Source: Bacillota bacterium
GTDB taxonomy: Bacteria; Bacillota; Clostridia; DSM-8532
Direction: 5' to 3'
Length of the DNA stretch: 64,000 nt
Assembly: GCA_023415825.1 (NCBI GenBank)
Contig: JAEZJF010000018.1
Location: 62,001-126,000 of the forward strand
Numbering within the stretch: the first letter of the stretch is position 1; every line of letters begins with the position of its first letter. The notes under the pieces are model-generated. The model made no database searches. It worked only from the letters and a program-made list of their open reading frames with translations, and was not told where the DNA came from. The position numbers were made by a program, and so were the translations under genes. Shown here piece after piece: positions 25,488 through 33,350 of this stretch.

Positions 25488-26507
25488 TTACTTTGACTCA
25501 GGGGGATAAACGCCGTTGCTGGTGTATGCGATGGTACCGAAGCCTTTGACAAACTTGTGGAATCTCTCCCTCTTGATGCCGTTGTTACCGCCGGTACTCT
25601 CCATCTTATAGTCATAGCAGTTGGGGTCGGCTATAATCGCATTCAGTGTTTCGAAAATATTAACAAGCAGGTTGTTCTCAAGATTGACTGCAAAGTGTCC
25701 CGGGAATATGTAATCAAATTCGTCCAGGCGCGCCACCAGCTTGGTAAGGCAATCCCGGTACGATGTGAGATTACAGTACTGCCCGTTAACCAGTCCTGGC
25801 CTGGGACCGCTGCCACAGCCTATGACGTCGCTGCACACATCGTCTCCCGCAAAAAGACTGCGGCCTTTTTTGTCAAGGAACATAGCATGTCCTGCTGCGT
25901 GCCCTGCTGTCCACACAATCTCAACATCATAGTCGCCGCCAAGATTGAAGATATAACCGTCAGGAACCCCTATGAGCTCATAATCCCTGTAAACAGGAAG
26001 ATCTTTTCTGTCAAACTGGAGCCATATGTTGTTGCCGTTTTCGTCAAAGAGATAGTCAAAAGCTTCAGGCCTGCACTTATTCTTAACGTTTTCCACCTCT
26101 AAATCAAGGCAGTACACTGTGTCGAACCTGAAATTTCCAAGAACATGGTCGGGGCCGGTGTGGGTGTTCACGACGATAAGCGGCATCCCGCCTGTAATTT
26201 CGTCGACAAGCTCCTTTATCTTTCCAAGCCCGAAGCCGGTATCGATAAGCATCGCTTTCTCAGGGCCGATGACAACGTACATCCAGACATCGCCGGCACC
26301 ATCGCAATTCTGATTGAAAAGTCCGTACAAATTGTCGCGGAACTGATAGACCTCAATATAGGGGTTAATATCCGTATAGACCTTCATGGTTTTATTTCTC
26401 TCTCGAAGCTGCTTCATGTAAGCCCAGCTTATCTGGTTCTGAGGTGAGCCCCATGTCAGTCTTTTTGCTTTGGACGCACCATTAATTGGCCACATTTGTC
26501 CTTTCAT
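25488..26507 (-). CDS. MBL-fold metallo-hydrolase, variant metal site (HTGPDH)
   Basis: A 339-residue paralogue of the next gene upstream; both start with M(K/R)GQMWPI. Motifs: VNTHTGPDHVLGN, with Gly replacing the second His of HxHxDH, then TAGHAAGH, FAGDD and FPGHF. The YCHEY found after the first motif in the other family members is YCLDL here, so this copy has diverged most. The N-terminal extension with ERNKTMKVYTDINPYIEVYQFRDN is kept. The ATG has TAGGAGG. It is the last gene of the second importer cluster and is followed by the PRD regulator gene, whose start lies inside a short gap of about 50 bases. Activity is uncertain. Confidence 0.88.
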   Translation of the reverse strand: MKGQMWPINGASKAKRLTWGSPQNQISWAYMKQLRERNKTMKVYTDINPYIEVYQFRDNLYGLFNQNCDGAGDVWMYVVIGPEKAMLIDTGFGLGKIKELVDEITGGMPLIVVNTHTGPDHVLGNFRFDTVYCLDLEVENVKNKCRPEAFDYLFDENGNNIWLQFDRKDLPVYRDYELIGVPDGYIFNLGGDYDVEIVWTAGHAAGHAMFLDKKGRSLFAGDDVCSDVIGCGSGPRPGLVNGQYCNLTSYRDCLTKLVARLDEFDYIFPGHFAVNLENNLLVNIFETLNAIIADPNCYDYKMESTGGNNGIKRERFHKFVKGFGTIAYTSNGVYPPESK

Positions 26508-26552
26508 TTTTATCCTCCTAACTCTGCTTCTTTTTATATGAAGTAATCGTAA

Positions 26553-27551
26553 TCAGTCCTTCTTGTAGCCGTAGGCAATAACACTAAAGCCTTTGACAAA
26601 CCTAAAATGCCTCACCATCTTGACGTTGCGATCCTGGCCATATTTTTCTATCTTGTAATCATAGCCTTCGGGATCGGCGAGGATGGCATCGCAAGTCTCA
26701 AGTATATTCGGTAAAAGGTTGCTTTCCAGATTGACCATAAAATGCTGAGGGAAGATATAGTCGATCTCATCAAGTCGTTCCACAAGCCTTGCAACACTGT
26801 CACGGTACACCTTAAGAGCTGTATCCTCACCATAAGGGCCCGGCTTTATCATATTGACTGAGCCACAGCCTGAAACATCGCTGCAGATGTTGTCACCGGA
26901 AAAAAGAATGCGGTTTTTCTTGTCAAGAAATGCTGCATGTCCCGCCGCATGGCCGCCTGTGAAGACGAGCTCGACCTCGTAGTCGTCCCCGAGGTCGAAG
27001 GTGTAGCCATCAGGAACACCGGCGATTTCATATTGCATAAAGACGGGGAGGTCTCCCCTGTCGAACTCTAGCCATATATTGTTGCCAAAGGCGTCAAAAA
27101 GGTAATCCCACATATGGCTGTGCTGCGACTCCAGATAAGGCACCAGATGCTCGTGGCAGTACACTTTGTCAAACCAGCAGTTGCCGTAAGCGTGGTCATA
27201 ATGATCGTGTGTGTTTACAACGATAACAGGCATACCCCCGGTGATCTCGTCCACAAGTGCTTTGAGGTTGCCTAGACCAAAACCGGTATCAATGAGCATT
27301 GCCTTTTCCGGGCCTATGATGAGGTACATCCAAACATCACCCATACCGTCGCAGTTTTCAGTGAAAAGGCCATACAGATTATCGCGGAACTGATAGACTT
27401 CCACATAGGGATTAACATCATAGATTTTTTTCGTTTTATCGTTTTCCCGCAGCTCCTTCATATAGGCCCAACTGATCTGGTTTTGCGGAGCATGCCACTT
27501 GATTCTCTTGGATTTCAGCTCGGATTTAATTGGCCACATTTGTCCTCTCAT
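26553..27551 (-). CDS. MBL-fold metallo-hydrolase with intact HxHxDH
   Basis: A 332-residue member with a complete first metal motif (VNTHDHYDHAYGN), TGGHAAGH for the third His, FSGDN (the bridging Asp is kept, the next Asp is Asn) and FPQHF for the last His (Gln replaces Gly before it). It shares the DKTKKIYDVNPYVEVYQFRDN extension and the YCHEHLVPYL block with the other four. The ATG follows GGAGGAAAG. It lies 135 bases downstream of the DppF-like gene of the second importer, in the position equivalent to the intact MBL of the first cluster. So each importer is followed first by a copy with a full HxHxDH, then by copies lacking the second His. Confidence 0.91.
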   Translation of the reverse strand: MRGQMWPIKSELKSKRIKWHAPQNQISWAYMKELRENDKTKKIYDVNPYVEVYQFRDNLYGLFTENCDGMGDVWMYLIIGPEKAMLIDTGFGLGNLKALVDEITGGMPVIVVNTHDHYDHAYGNCWFDKVYCHEHLVPYLESQHSHMWDYLFDAFGNNIWLEFDRGDLPVFMQYEIAGVPDGYTFDLGDDYEVELVFTGGHAAGHAAFLDKKNRILFSGDNICSDVSGCGSVNMIKPGPYGEDTALKVYRDSVARLVERLDEIDYIFPQHFMVNLESNLLPNILETCDAILADPEGYDYKIEKYGQDRNVKMVRHFRFVKGFSVIAYGYKKD

Positions 27552-27636
27552 TTTCTTTCCTCCTCAAAATTTTTTATATGTCGCTTATTATGCATGCCGC
27601 TTATTCCAATGTTAAGATAGCGTTATATAAGCAGCA

Positions 27637-27665
27637 GCCTTGTGCGGGAAAATTCCGAACAAGGC
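27637..27665. other. Stem-loop between DppF-like and MBL genes
   Basis: GCCTTGT-G-CGG / CCG-A-ACAAGGC with a seven-base loop. The T-run (seven T) follows on the plus strand, so as a terminator it would act on antisense transcripts; for the minus-strand operon it is only a hairpin. Confidence 0.5.
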
Positions 27666-27685
27666 GCATTTTTTTACAATTCAAT

Positions 27686-28642
27686 TTAAATTTTGTTGAT
27701 CTCACGCACCCTGCAGCAGGCTACAAAGTGCCCGGGAAGGACTTCTTCAAGCTCAATCGGTTCTTTGCAGCGGTCGCAGGCATATGGACATCTCGGTACA
27801 AATCTGCAACCGGGTTTGGGGTTGATAGGAGATGTGATCTCGCCTTTCAGAAGGATCCTTTCACGCTTTTTATGGATATCTACAGAAAGAATTGCGGACA
27901 GCAGTGCCTTGGAATAGGGGTGCAATTGCTTTTCGAACAATTCTTTTGTAGGACAGGTTTCAACAAGCTGTCCAAGGTACATAACGCAGATGTTATCCGA
28001 AATATGGCGTACAACAGATAAATCATGTGTTACAAACAAATAGGTCAGACCGTACTGATCCTGCAGGTCCATCAGCAGATTCAAAATCTGTGCCTGAATA
28101 GATACATCAAGAGCGGAAACAGGCTCGTCACAAACGATGAACTTGGGATTCAATGCAAGCGCACGGGCAATACCGACGCGCTGGCGTCTGCCGCCGTCAA
28201 GCTCATGGGGATATGACATACGCAATCTTTTCTCGATGCCGACCATGTCCATCAGCCGGCTAGACTCCTCTTCCAATGCTTTTTTATTGTATTTTCCGGA
28301 GAGGAGCAACGGCTCTTCAATAGTAGCCTTGACTGTCAATCTAGGGTTCAGTGACGAGAATGGATCCTGAAAAATGATTTGCATATTATCTCGCAGCTTC
28401 TTCAGGTCCTTACTATTCAGTTTGGTAACATCCTCACCCTGAAAATATATTTTGCCATCAGTGCTTTCCAGCAGATGAATGATGGTTCTTCCCAGAGTTG
28501 ATTTGCCGCATCCGGATTCGCCAACAAGCCCCATGGTCTTTCCTGCTTCGATATTGAAGGTTACATCATCGACAGCGTGAACAACACCTCTGGATGAGGA
28601 AAAGTATTTTTTTAAGTTTTTTACTTCAAGTAATGCAGCCAT
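27686..28642 (-). CDS. Dipeptide/oligopeptide ABC ATPase, DppF/OppF type
   Basis: A 318-residue ATPase closely similar in every motif to the DppF-like protein at 17.6-18.5 kb: Walker A GESGCGKST, signature ELDGGRRQRVGIARAL, Walker B FIVCDEP, switch FVTHDLS, and the C-terminal Cys block CRFVPRCPYACDRC. It starts two bases after the DppD-like stop with AGGAGG upstream. It is the last transporter gene of the second importer and is followed by two MBL-fold genes, mirroring the first cluster. Confidence 0.95.
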   Translation of the reverse strand: MAALLEVKNLKKYFSSSRGVVHAVDDVTFNIEAGKTMGLVGESGCGKSTLGRTIIHLLESTDGKIYFQGEDVTKLNSKDLKKLRDNMQIIFQDPFSSLNPRLTVKATIEEPLLLSGKYNKKALEEESSRLMDMVGIEKRLRMSYPHELDGGRRQRVGIARALALNPKFIVCDEPVSALDVSIQAQILNLLMDLQDQYGLTYLFVTHDLSVVRHISDNICVMYLGQLVETCPTKELFEKQLHPYSKALLSAILSVDIHKKRERILLKGEITSPINPKPGCRFVPRCPYACDRCKEPIELEEVLPGHFVACCRVREINKI

Positions 28643-28643
28643 A

Positions 28644-29636
28644 TTACGCCTCCTGGGTATTTTTGATATGGCAACGGCAGAAATGACCAGGTGTCAGCTC
28701 GAGCATCCCGATAGGGGATTGACAGCATGTATCCGTTGCCTGCGGACAGCGCGGACTAAATGCGCAGCCCTTTGGAAGGTTGGTGGGATCGGGAGGTAGA
28801 CCATCAATGGGAGACAAACGGGCAACATCCTTGCTCATGTCTGGCAAAGCTGCAAACAAGCCCTTGGTATAGGGATGTGCAGGTCTATCAAAAATGTCTT
28901 CCTTGCTGCCGCTTTCAACGATCTGACCGGCATACACGACTGCAACATGGTCGCAAGTATCTGCTACAACGCCTAAATCATGGGTGATAAGAATCATGGC
29001 CGTATTCAATTCTTCCCTCAGCTTTGCGATGAGGTCAAGAACCTGCGCCTGTATGGTTACATCCAGGGCGGTAGTGGGCTCGTCGGCAATGAGAAGCTCC
29101 GGGTTGCACGCAAGAGCAAGGGCAATAACAACACGCTGCTTCATGCCGCCGGAAAACTGGTGCGGATATTCGTTGGCGCGATCCTCTGAGATTCCGACCA
29201 TCTCAAGCATCCTAACCGCTCTTGCGTTAGATTCCGCTTTATTGAGATTATTGTGAAGCTTTACGGATTCTGCGATTTGATCCACGACCGTCTTAACAGG
29301 GTTTAACGCCGTCATCGGATCCTGGAAGATCATGGAGATCCGTCTGCCGCGCAGTTTACGCATGGCTGCATCGGGGAGAGTAAGGGTATCCTCACCCTTA
29401 AAGAAAATTTCTCCGTCTACTTTTTGCGTTGCGTAATCGGGCAGGATACGCATAAGTGCTTTAGCAATAGTGGTCTTGCCGGCTCCGGTTTCGCCCACAA
29501 GGCCTAAGGTCTTTCCTGCTTCCAGGTCAAAAGAGACACCATTAACAGCATGTATGACAGAACCCGAGGATTTGTATTCGACTACAAGATCGCGAACCGA
29601 AAGGAATCCCGCTGCATTATTAACTTTATTTCCCAT
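28644..29636 (-). CDS. Dipeptide/oligopeptide ABC ATPase, DppD/OppD type
   Basis: A 330-residue ATPase with Walker A GETGAGKTT, signature QFSGGMKQRVVIALAL, Walker B LLIADEPT, switch LITHDLG and the Cys-rich tail CAFSPRCPQATDTC. It resembles the DppD-like protein of the first importer through its whole length, including the start VRDLVVEYKSSGSVIHAVNGVSF. It lies 15 bases after the DppC-like gene, the same gap as in the first importer. It forms a heterodimer with the DppF-like subunit on the cytoplasmic face. Confidence 0.95.
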   Translation of the reverse strand: MGNKVNNAAGFLSVRDLVVEYKSSGSVIHAVNGVSFDLEAGKTLGLVGETGAGKTTIAKALMRILPDYATQKVDGEIFFKGEDTLTLPDAAMRKLRGRRISMIFQDPMTALNPVKTVVDQIAESVKLHNNLNKAESNARAVRMLEMVGISEDRANEYPHQFSGGMKQRVVIALALACNPELLIADEPTTALDVTIQAQVLDLIAKLREELNTAMILITHDLGVVADTCDHVAVVYAGQIVESGSKEDIFDRPAHPYTKGLFAALPDMSKDVARLSPIDGLPPDPTNLPKGCAFSPRCPQATDTCCQSPIGMLELTPGHFCRCHIKNTQEA

Positions 29637-29650
29637 ATACTTCCTGCCTT

Positions 29651-30532
29651 TCAGTCTTTGAGCTTCGGGTCAAGGGCGTCGCGTATCGCGTCTCCGATGA
29701 GATTGAAGCTAAGAACAGTAATCATAATAAAGATTCCAGGGATAATGACCATATGCGGATAGTCTCTTATGTAGTTGCGCGCAGAGGCAAGCATAGCGCC
29801 CCATTCCGGCTTAGGCGGCTGTACGCCAAGGCCGATGAAGCTTAAGGACGAAGCAGCAAGACCGGAACCCGCAATAGACATGGATATCTGGACGATCATC
29901 GGAGAGATGGCATTGGGTACAACGTGCTTGGAAATAATCCTCAGCTTGGAGCAGTTAATCGAGACTGCAGCTTCAACATACTCTGTGTCGCGAATGGTCA
30001 TAATATTGGCCCTAATCATGCGTGCAAAGTTTGGAATGCCCGAGATACCCAACGCCAAAATACATTTGTCAAGGCCGGTACCCAGAACCGCAGACAGCGC
30101 GATAGCCAGCAGCATCTGAGGGAACGCCTGGAAGACGTCGAGGAACCGCATTATGATGGAGTCTGTCATTCCGCCGAAATACCCGGCAATGGCACCCAGA
30201 ACGATGCCGAAGCTCGCAGATATTGCAACAGAAAGGAAGCCGATGCTCAAAGTGTAACGGGCACCGAAGAATACACGGGACAGGATATCACGGCCTAGCT
30301 CGTCGGCCCCGAAAAGGTGATTCCAACTCGGTGCGGCGTATTTATCCATCATATTGACCACTGCGTAATCATGCTTAAAAATGATTGGTGAAAGAAGAGA
30401 GAGAACTAAAATAGCACATACTGCACACAAACCAATCATAGCGCCGGTATCATGGGAAATTCTTTTCCAGATATAAGGAAGAGAACCGGGGCGCATGCTT
30501 CTATCCATATGTTCAACAGTTCTTTTAGACAT
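29651..30532 (-). CDS. Dipeptide ABC transporter permease, DppC type
   Basis: About 293 residues. The start is placed at ATG 30532, six bases after AGAGGTG and overlapping the DppB stop by eight bases; the GTG at 30541 would sit inside that ribosome binding site. It has the OppC_N helix, the loop FGADELGRDI, and the coupling segment TEYVEAAVSINCSKLRIISKHVVPN. It is colinear with the DppC-like permease of the first importer, with the same overlap size at its start. It forms the channel with the DppB-like permease. Confidence 0.93.
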   Translation of the reverse strand: MSKRTVEHMDRSMRPGSLPYIWKRISHDTGAMIGLCAVCAILVLSLLSPIIFKHDYAVVNMMDKYAAPSWNHLFGADELGRDILSRVFFGARYTLSIGFLSVAISASFGIVLGAIAGYFGGMTDSIIMRFLDVFQAFPQMLLAIALSAVLGTGLDKCILALGISGIPNFARMIRANIMTIRDTEYVEAAVSINCSKLRIISKHVVPNAISPMIVQISMSIAGSGLAASSLSFIGLGVQPPKPEWGAMLASARNYIRDYPHMVIIPGIFIMITVLSFNLIGDAIRDALDPKLKD

Positions 30533-31487
30533 GTACTGCACCTCTCTTCTTCTTCTTTACGTACTGTGCTTTGATTCTGGGATCCACAAACGCGTAGATG
30601 ATATCGGTGAGAAGCATCATTAAGCTGAAAGCAAGCGCAATATAGATGATAGAGCCCTGCACGGCATTGTAGTCACGGCTGTTGATGCTGTCAATCAGAT
30701 AGGATCCGATGCCGGGAATGGAAAAGATGGTTTCTATGATCATGGTACCACCAAGCATATGTCCAAAACGGCTGCCGCAAAGCGTAATGATGGGTATCAG
30801 CGCATTGGGGAGCGCATGACCGTAAATGACATTTCTTTCGGAAAGGCCCTTGGAGCGGGCGGTGGTAACATAGTCAGAACGGATAACCTCCAGCATGCTG
30901 GATCTGGTCTGACGCGCTATACCGGCTATACCGCCGATGGAATTGGCCAGAGCTGGTAAGATAAAGTATTTGAACGATCTGGCGCCACTGGATGGAAGCC
31001 ATCCAAGGCTCAGAGAAAAGACCAGGACCAGAATTAACGCCAGCCAAAAACCCGGCATGGAATTACCGATCAAGGAAATAAACATAGAAATACGGTCTTC
31101 TGCAGTATTTGCCTTGACCGCGGCGCGGACACCCAGAGGCACACCTATTACGACTGATAGGATAATACTGGAGAGCGCGATATAAAGGGTGTTTGGGAAG
31201 CGCTTAATTAATTCCAGGCCCACCGATGTGCCGTAAGTGTAGGATTGACCAAAGTCAAAATGGAAAACAACCTTCTCAAGGTATGTGCCCAGACGTACGA
31301 TGTAAGGCTGGTTCAAGCCCAGGGCTTCGCGCGCCTTTTCGATTTCAAGCTGAGTAGCCTGGGCACCACCCAGCATAATGGATGCCGGGTCGCCCGGAAC
31401 AAAATACATAAGGGTAAAAATCAATATCGCGACCGCTAGCAGAATGGGGATCATGATGAGAAATCGTTTTATGATGTATTTTATCAT
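30525..31487 (-). CDS. Dipeptide ABC transporter permease, DppB type
   Basis: A 320-residue permease, the same length as its counterpart in the first importer. It starts MIKYIIKRFLIMIPILLAV and has FVPGDPASIMLGG after the first helix, with the coupling loop SDYVTTARSKGLSERNVIYGHALPNAL. Six transmembrane helices are expected. The ATG follows GAGGGT. A 99-base gap with a stem-loop separates it from the binding-protein gene. Confidence 0.94.
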   Translation of the reverse strand: MIKYIIKRFLIMIPILLAVAILIFTLMYFVPGDPASIMLGGAQATQLEIEKAREALGLNQPYIVRLGTYLEKVVFHFDFGQSYTYGTSVGLELIKRFPNTLYIALSSIILSVVIGVPLGVRAAVKANTAEDRISMFISLIGNSMPGFWLALILVLVFSLSLGWLPSSGARSFKYFILPALANSIGGIAGIARQTRSSMLEVIRSDYVTTARSKGLSERNVIYGHALPNALIPIITLCGSRFGHMLGGTMIIETIFSIPGIGSYLIDSINSRDYNAVQGSIIYIALAFSLMMLLTDIIYAFVDPRIKAQYVKKKKRGAVHV

Positions 31488-31516
31488 TAATGTACCCTCA
31501 TTATCGGTAATATGGA

Positions 31517-31557
31517 TTGCACCGTGTCGTCAAATTGCCTTCGATGGCACGGTGCAA
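31517..31557 (-). terminator. Stem-loop between binding-protein and permease genes
   Basis: TTGCACCGTG / CACGGTGCAA, a 10-bp perfect stem with a 21-base loop, in the gap between SBP and DppB-like genes. No U-tract follows. It is in the same place as the stem-loops at 8246, 21423 and 55704. Confidence 0.65.
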
Positions 31558-31586
31558 CCGCTGATGATAAGTATTACTTCTGATGC

Positions 31587-33251
31587 TTACTTAACTACGG
31601 TTTCATAGTTATCTACGTATGTGGAAGCATTCAAGGCGATGTTGCGTGTGCCGTCAAGACCGATTTCAGTAATACCGCTCTGTGCGACAATGTAGGCGTA
31701 ATTGTAGAACATACCTACACCATAGGCCTGTTCCTTCAGGTAATTGTGGAACTCGTCGATGGAACCTTTGTCATGAACATAAAGTGATTTTTCAAGTAAG
31801 GTCTGCAGCATGTCATCATGAACAAAGTTTGCGGTGCCGTTTTCAAAACTCTTATTGTCAAAGCACAAGGCCCATGCGCTGACCACATAGTCGGTGGTGT
31901 ACTTGCTGTCTACAATGATATCCCACTGTGTGGAATCAAATTTGTAAGTGTTGAACAGAGCCTGATCATAGGAGAGAATCTCGACCTCGATGCCGATCTC
32001 TCCCAGGAAAGCTTGGATAACAGCCATCCCGGCGTTGGCGGTGGTGCTGTTCTGGTTCATTAAACGGATCTTGAGTTGTCCTGGCTTATATCCGGCCTCG
32101 GCGAGCAGCGTTTTTGCCTTCTCAACATTATGGCTATAGTAGTCCTCGCTATCCCATGCTTTGTTATAGTCACCGGCGACAGGTACGCAGAAATCATGCA
32201 TGGTGGAGCCGGAGGAAGCGGTGTTGCCGTAACCCAAACGGACCTGCTCAAAGTCGATTGCGTATAGAACTGCCTGACGCAGTGTCTTGTTTTCAAATAC
32301 TGAGCCCTTGTCACAGTTAAACATGAGAACATTGAAACGTCCGTTTTCATTTGCAAGAACTGTCCAACCGTCCTTTGACGAACCGTCGTCGTTCATAAAG
32401 CGATGAACCTCAGTAGCGGTAACAGGCGCGGCGTCAAGCTCCTTGTTTTCAAGGCCGATAGTACGCATAGCAGCTTCGGTGATAACTTTATAAGTAATCT
32501 TATCAACGGGTTGGTGGCCCAAATAGCTGAGAGCTGCTTTGTCAGTCTGCCAGTAATCCTTAACAGCTTCCACAACCACAGTGGAACCGGTAACCAGCTC
32601 AGTGATCTTGTAGGTTCCTGTGCAAGCAGGGTTACTGGTCTTATCGGAATCGGAAGCACCTTCAAACCATTTCTGGCTGACAATCGGAACGCCGGTCAGG
32701 AGGGTTTCCATAACGCCGGCGCCGGCGCTGTTTGCTACAATTTCAACAGTGAAGTCATCCATGGCTTTTATGGACTTCATGTAGGAACCGATCTTACCAA
32801 AGTCACCCTGTTTCTTGGCGTATTCGTATGCCCAAACAACGTCGGAAGCCTTGATGGGGTTGCCCTGACAGTCTTTGATGTAATCATACAGCTTAACTTC
32901 ACAGGTAACTTCATTTTTCATTGTCATGCTCTTTGCCATTTGGCCCTGGAGCTTGTCAACAGGCTCACCGAACTGCTCCTGAACAGCCAGAAAGTCATAC
33001 AACTGGTATCTGATGGCGTGGCGAGAACCGCTGTCGCCGCCGAAGGGAGAAAGGTCAAATGATGCACTGGACAAAGCGTAGGTTGCTTCTTTATATTTGC
33101 TGCTGGCATCACCGGAGGGTGTACCTGAGGCGGAGCTGCTGGGAGCAGCACCACTGGGAGTTGTGTTGCTGGGCTTAGCACTGTTGCCGCATGCAGCGAG
33201 CGAGAGTACCATCGAGATTGCTAAAACAAGCGTCAAAATTCTCTTTTTCAT
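31587..33251 (-). CDS. ABC solute-binding protein family 5 (lipoprotein)
   Basis: A 554-residue SBP_bac_5 lipoprotein (lipobox LAAC, Cys at about residue 22, then a Ser/Ala/Thr/Pro linker to about residue 48). Family features include KLYDYIKDCQGNPIKASDVVWA, NPACTGTYKI and LRQAVLYAIDFEQVRLG. It is clearly divergent from the first importer's binding protein, most of all in the N-terminal lobe, so the two systems may take different ligands. The ATG has AAGGGAAG upstream. A short palindrome, TTGACTGGTCAA, lies about 43 bases upstream and may be an operator. Confidence 0.95.
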   Translation of the reverse strand: MKKRILTLVLAISMVLSLAACGNSAKPSNTTPSGAAPSSSASGTPSGDASSKYKEATYALSSASFDLSPFGGDSGSRHAIRYQLYDFLAVQEQFGEPVDKLQGQMAKSMTMKNEVTCEVKLYDYIKDCQGNPIKASDVVWAYEYAKKQGDFGKIGSYMKSIKAMDDFTVEIVANSAGAGVMETLLTGVPIVSQKWFEGASDSDKTSNPACTGTYKITELVTGSTVVVEAVKDYWQTDKAALSYLGHQPVDKITYKVITEAAMRTIGLENKELDAAPVTATEVHRFMNDDGSSKDGWTVLANENGRFNVLMFNCDKGSVFENKTLRQAVLYAIDFEQVRLGYGNTASSGSTMHDFCVPVAGDYNKAWDSEDYYSHNVEKAKTLLAEAGYKPGQLKIRLMNQNSTTANAGMAVIQAFLGEIGIEVEILSYDQALFNTYKFDSTQWDIIVDSKYTTDYVVSAWALCFDNKSFENGTANFVHDDMLQTLLEKSLYVHDKGSIDEFHNYLKEQAYGVGMFYNYAYIVAQSGITEIGLDGTRNIALNASTYVDNYETVVK

Positions 33252-33293
33252 TTCTTGGCTTCCCTTCTTTTATATATATTTTTCAATTTGCCA

Positions 33294-33305
33294 TTGACTG
33301 GTCAA
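33294..33305. promoter_or_regulatory. Palindrome upstream of second binding-protein gene
   Basis: TTGACTGGTCAA, two five-base half-sites with a two-base centre, 43 bases before the ATG. On the minus strand the sequence TTGACC here could also serve as a -35, with an A/T-rich TATATA about 20 bases downstream; the spacing is longer than usual. Confidence 0.35.
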
Positions 33306-33350
33306 ACTAAAAACGTGAGGGGTGTTCATGCTCTGTCGTCGATTTTTACC

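Noticed and set aside
27637..27665. Stem-loop with T7 as terminator of the second importer operon
   Set aside because: The T-run is on the plus strand, opposite to transcription of the importer and MBL genes.
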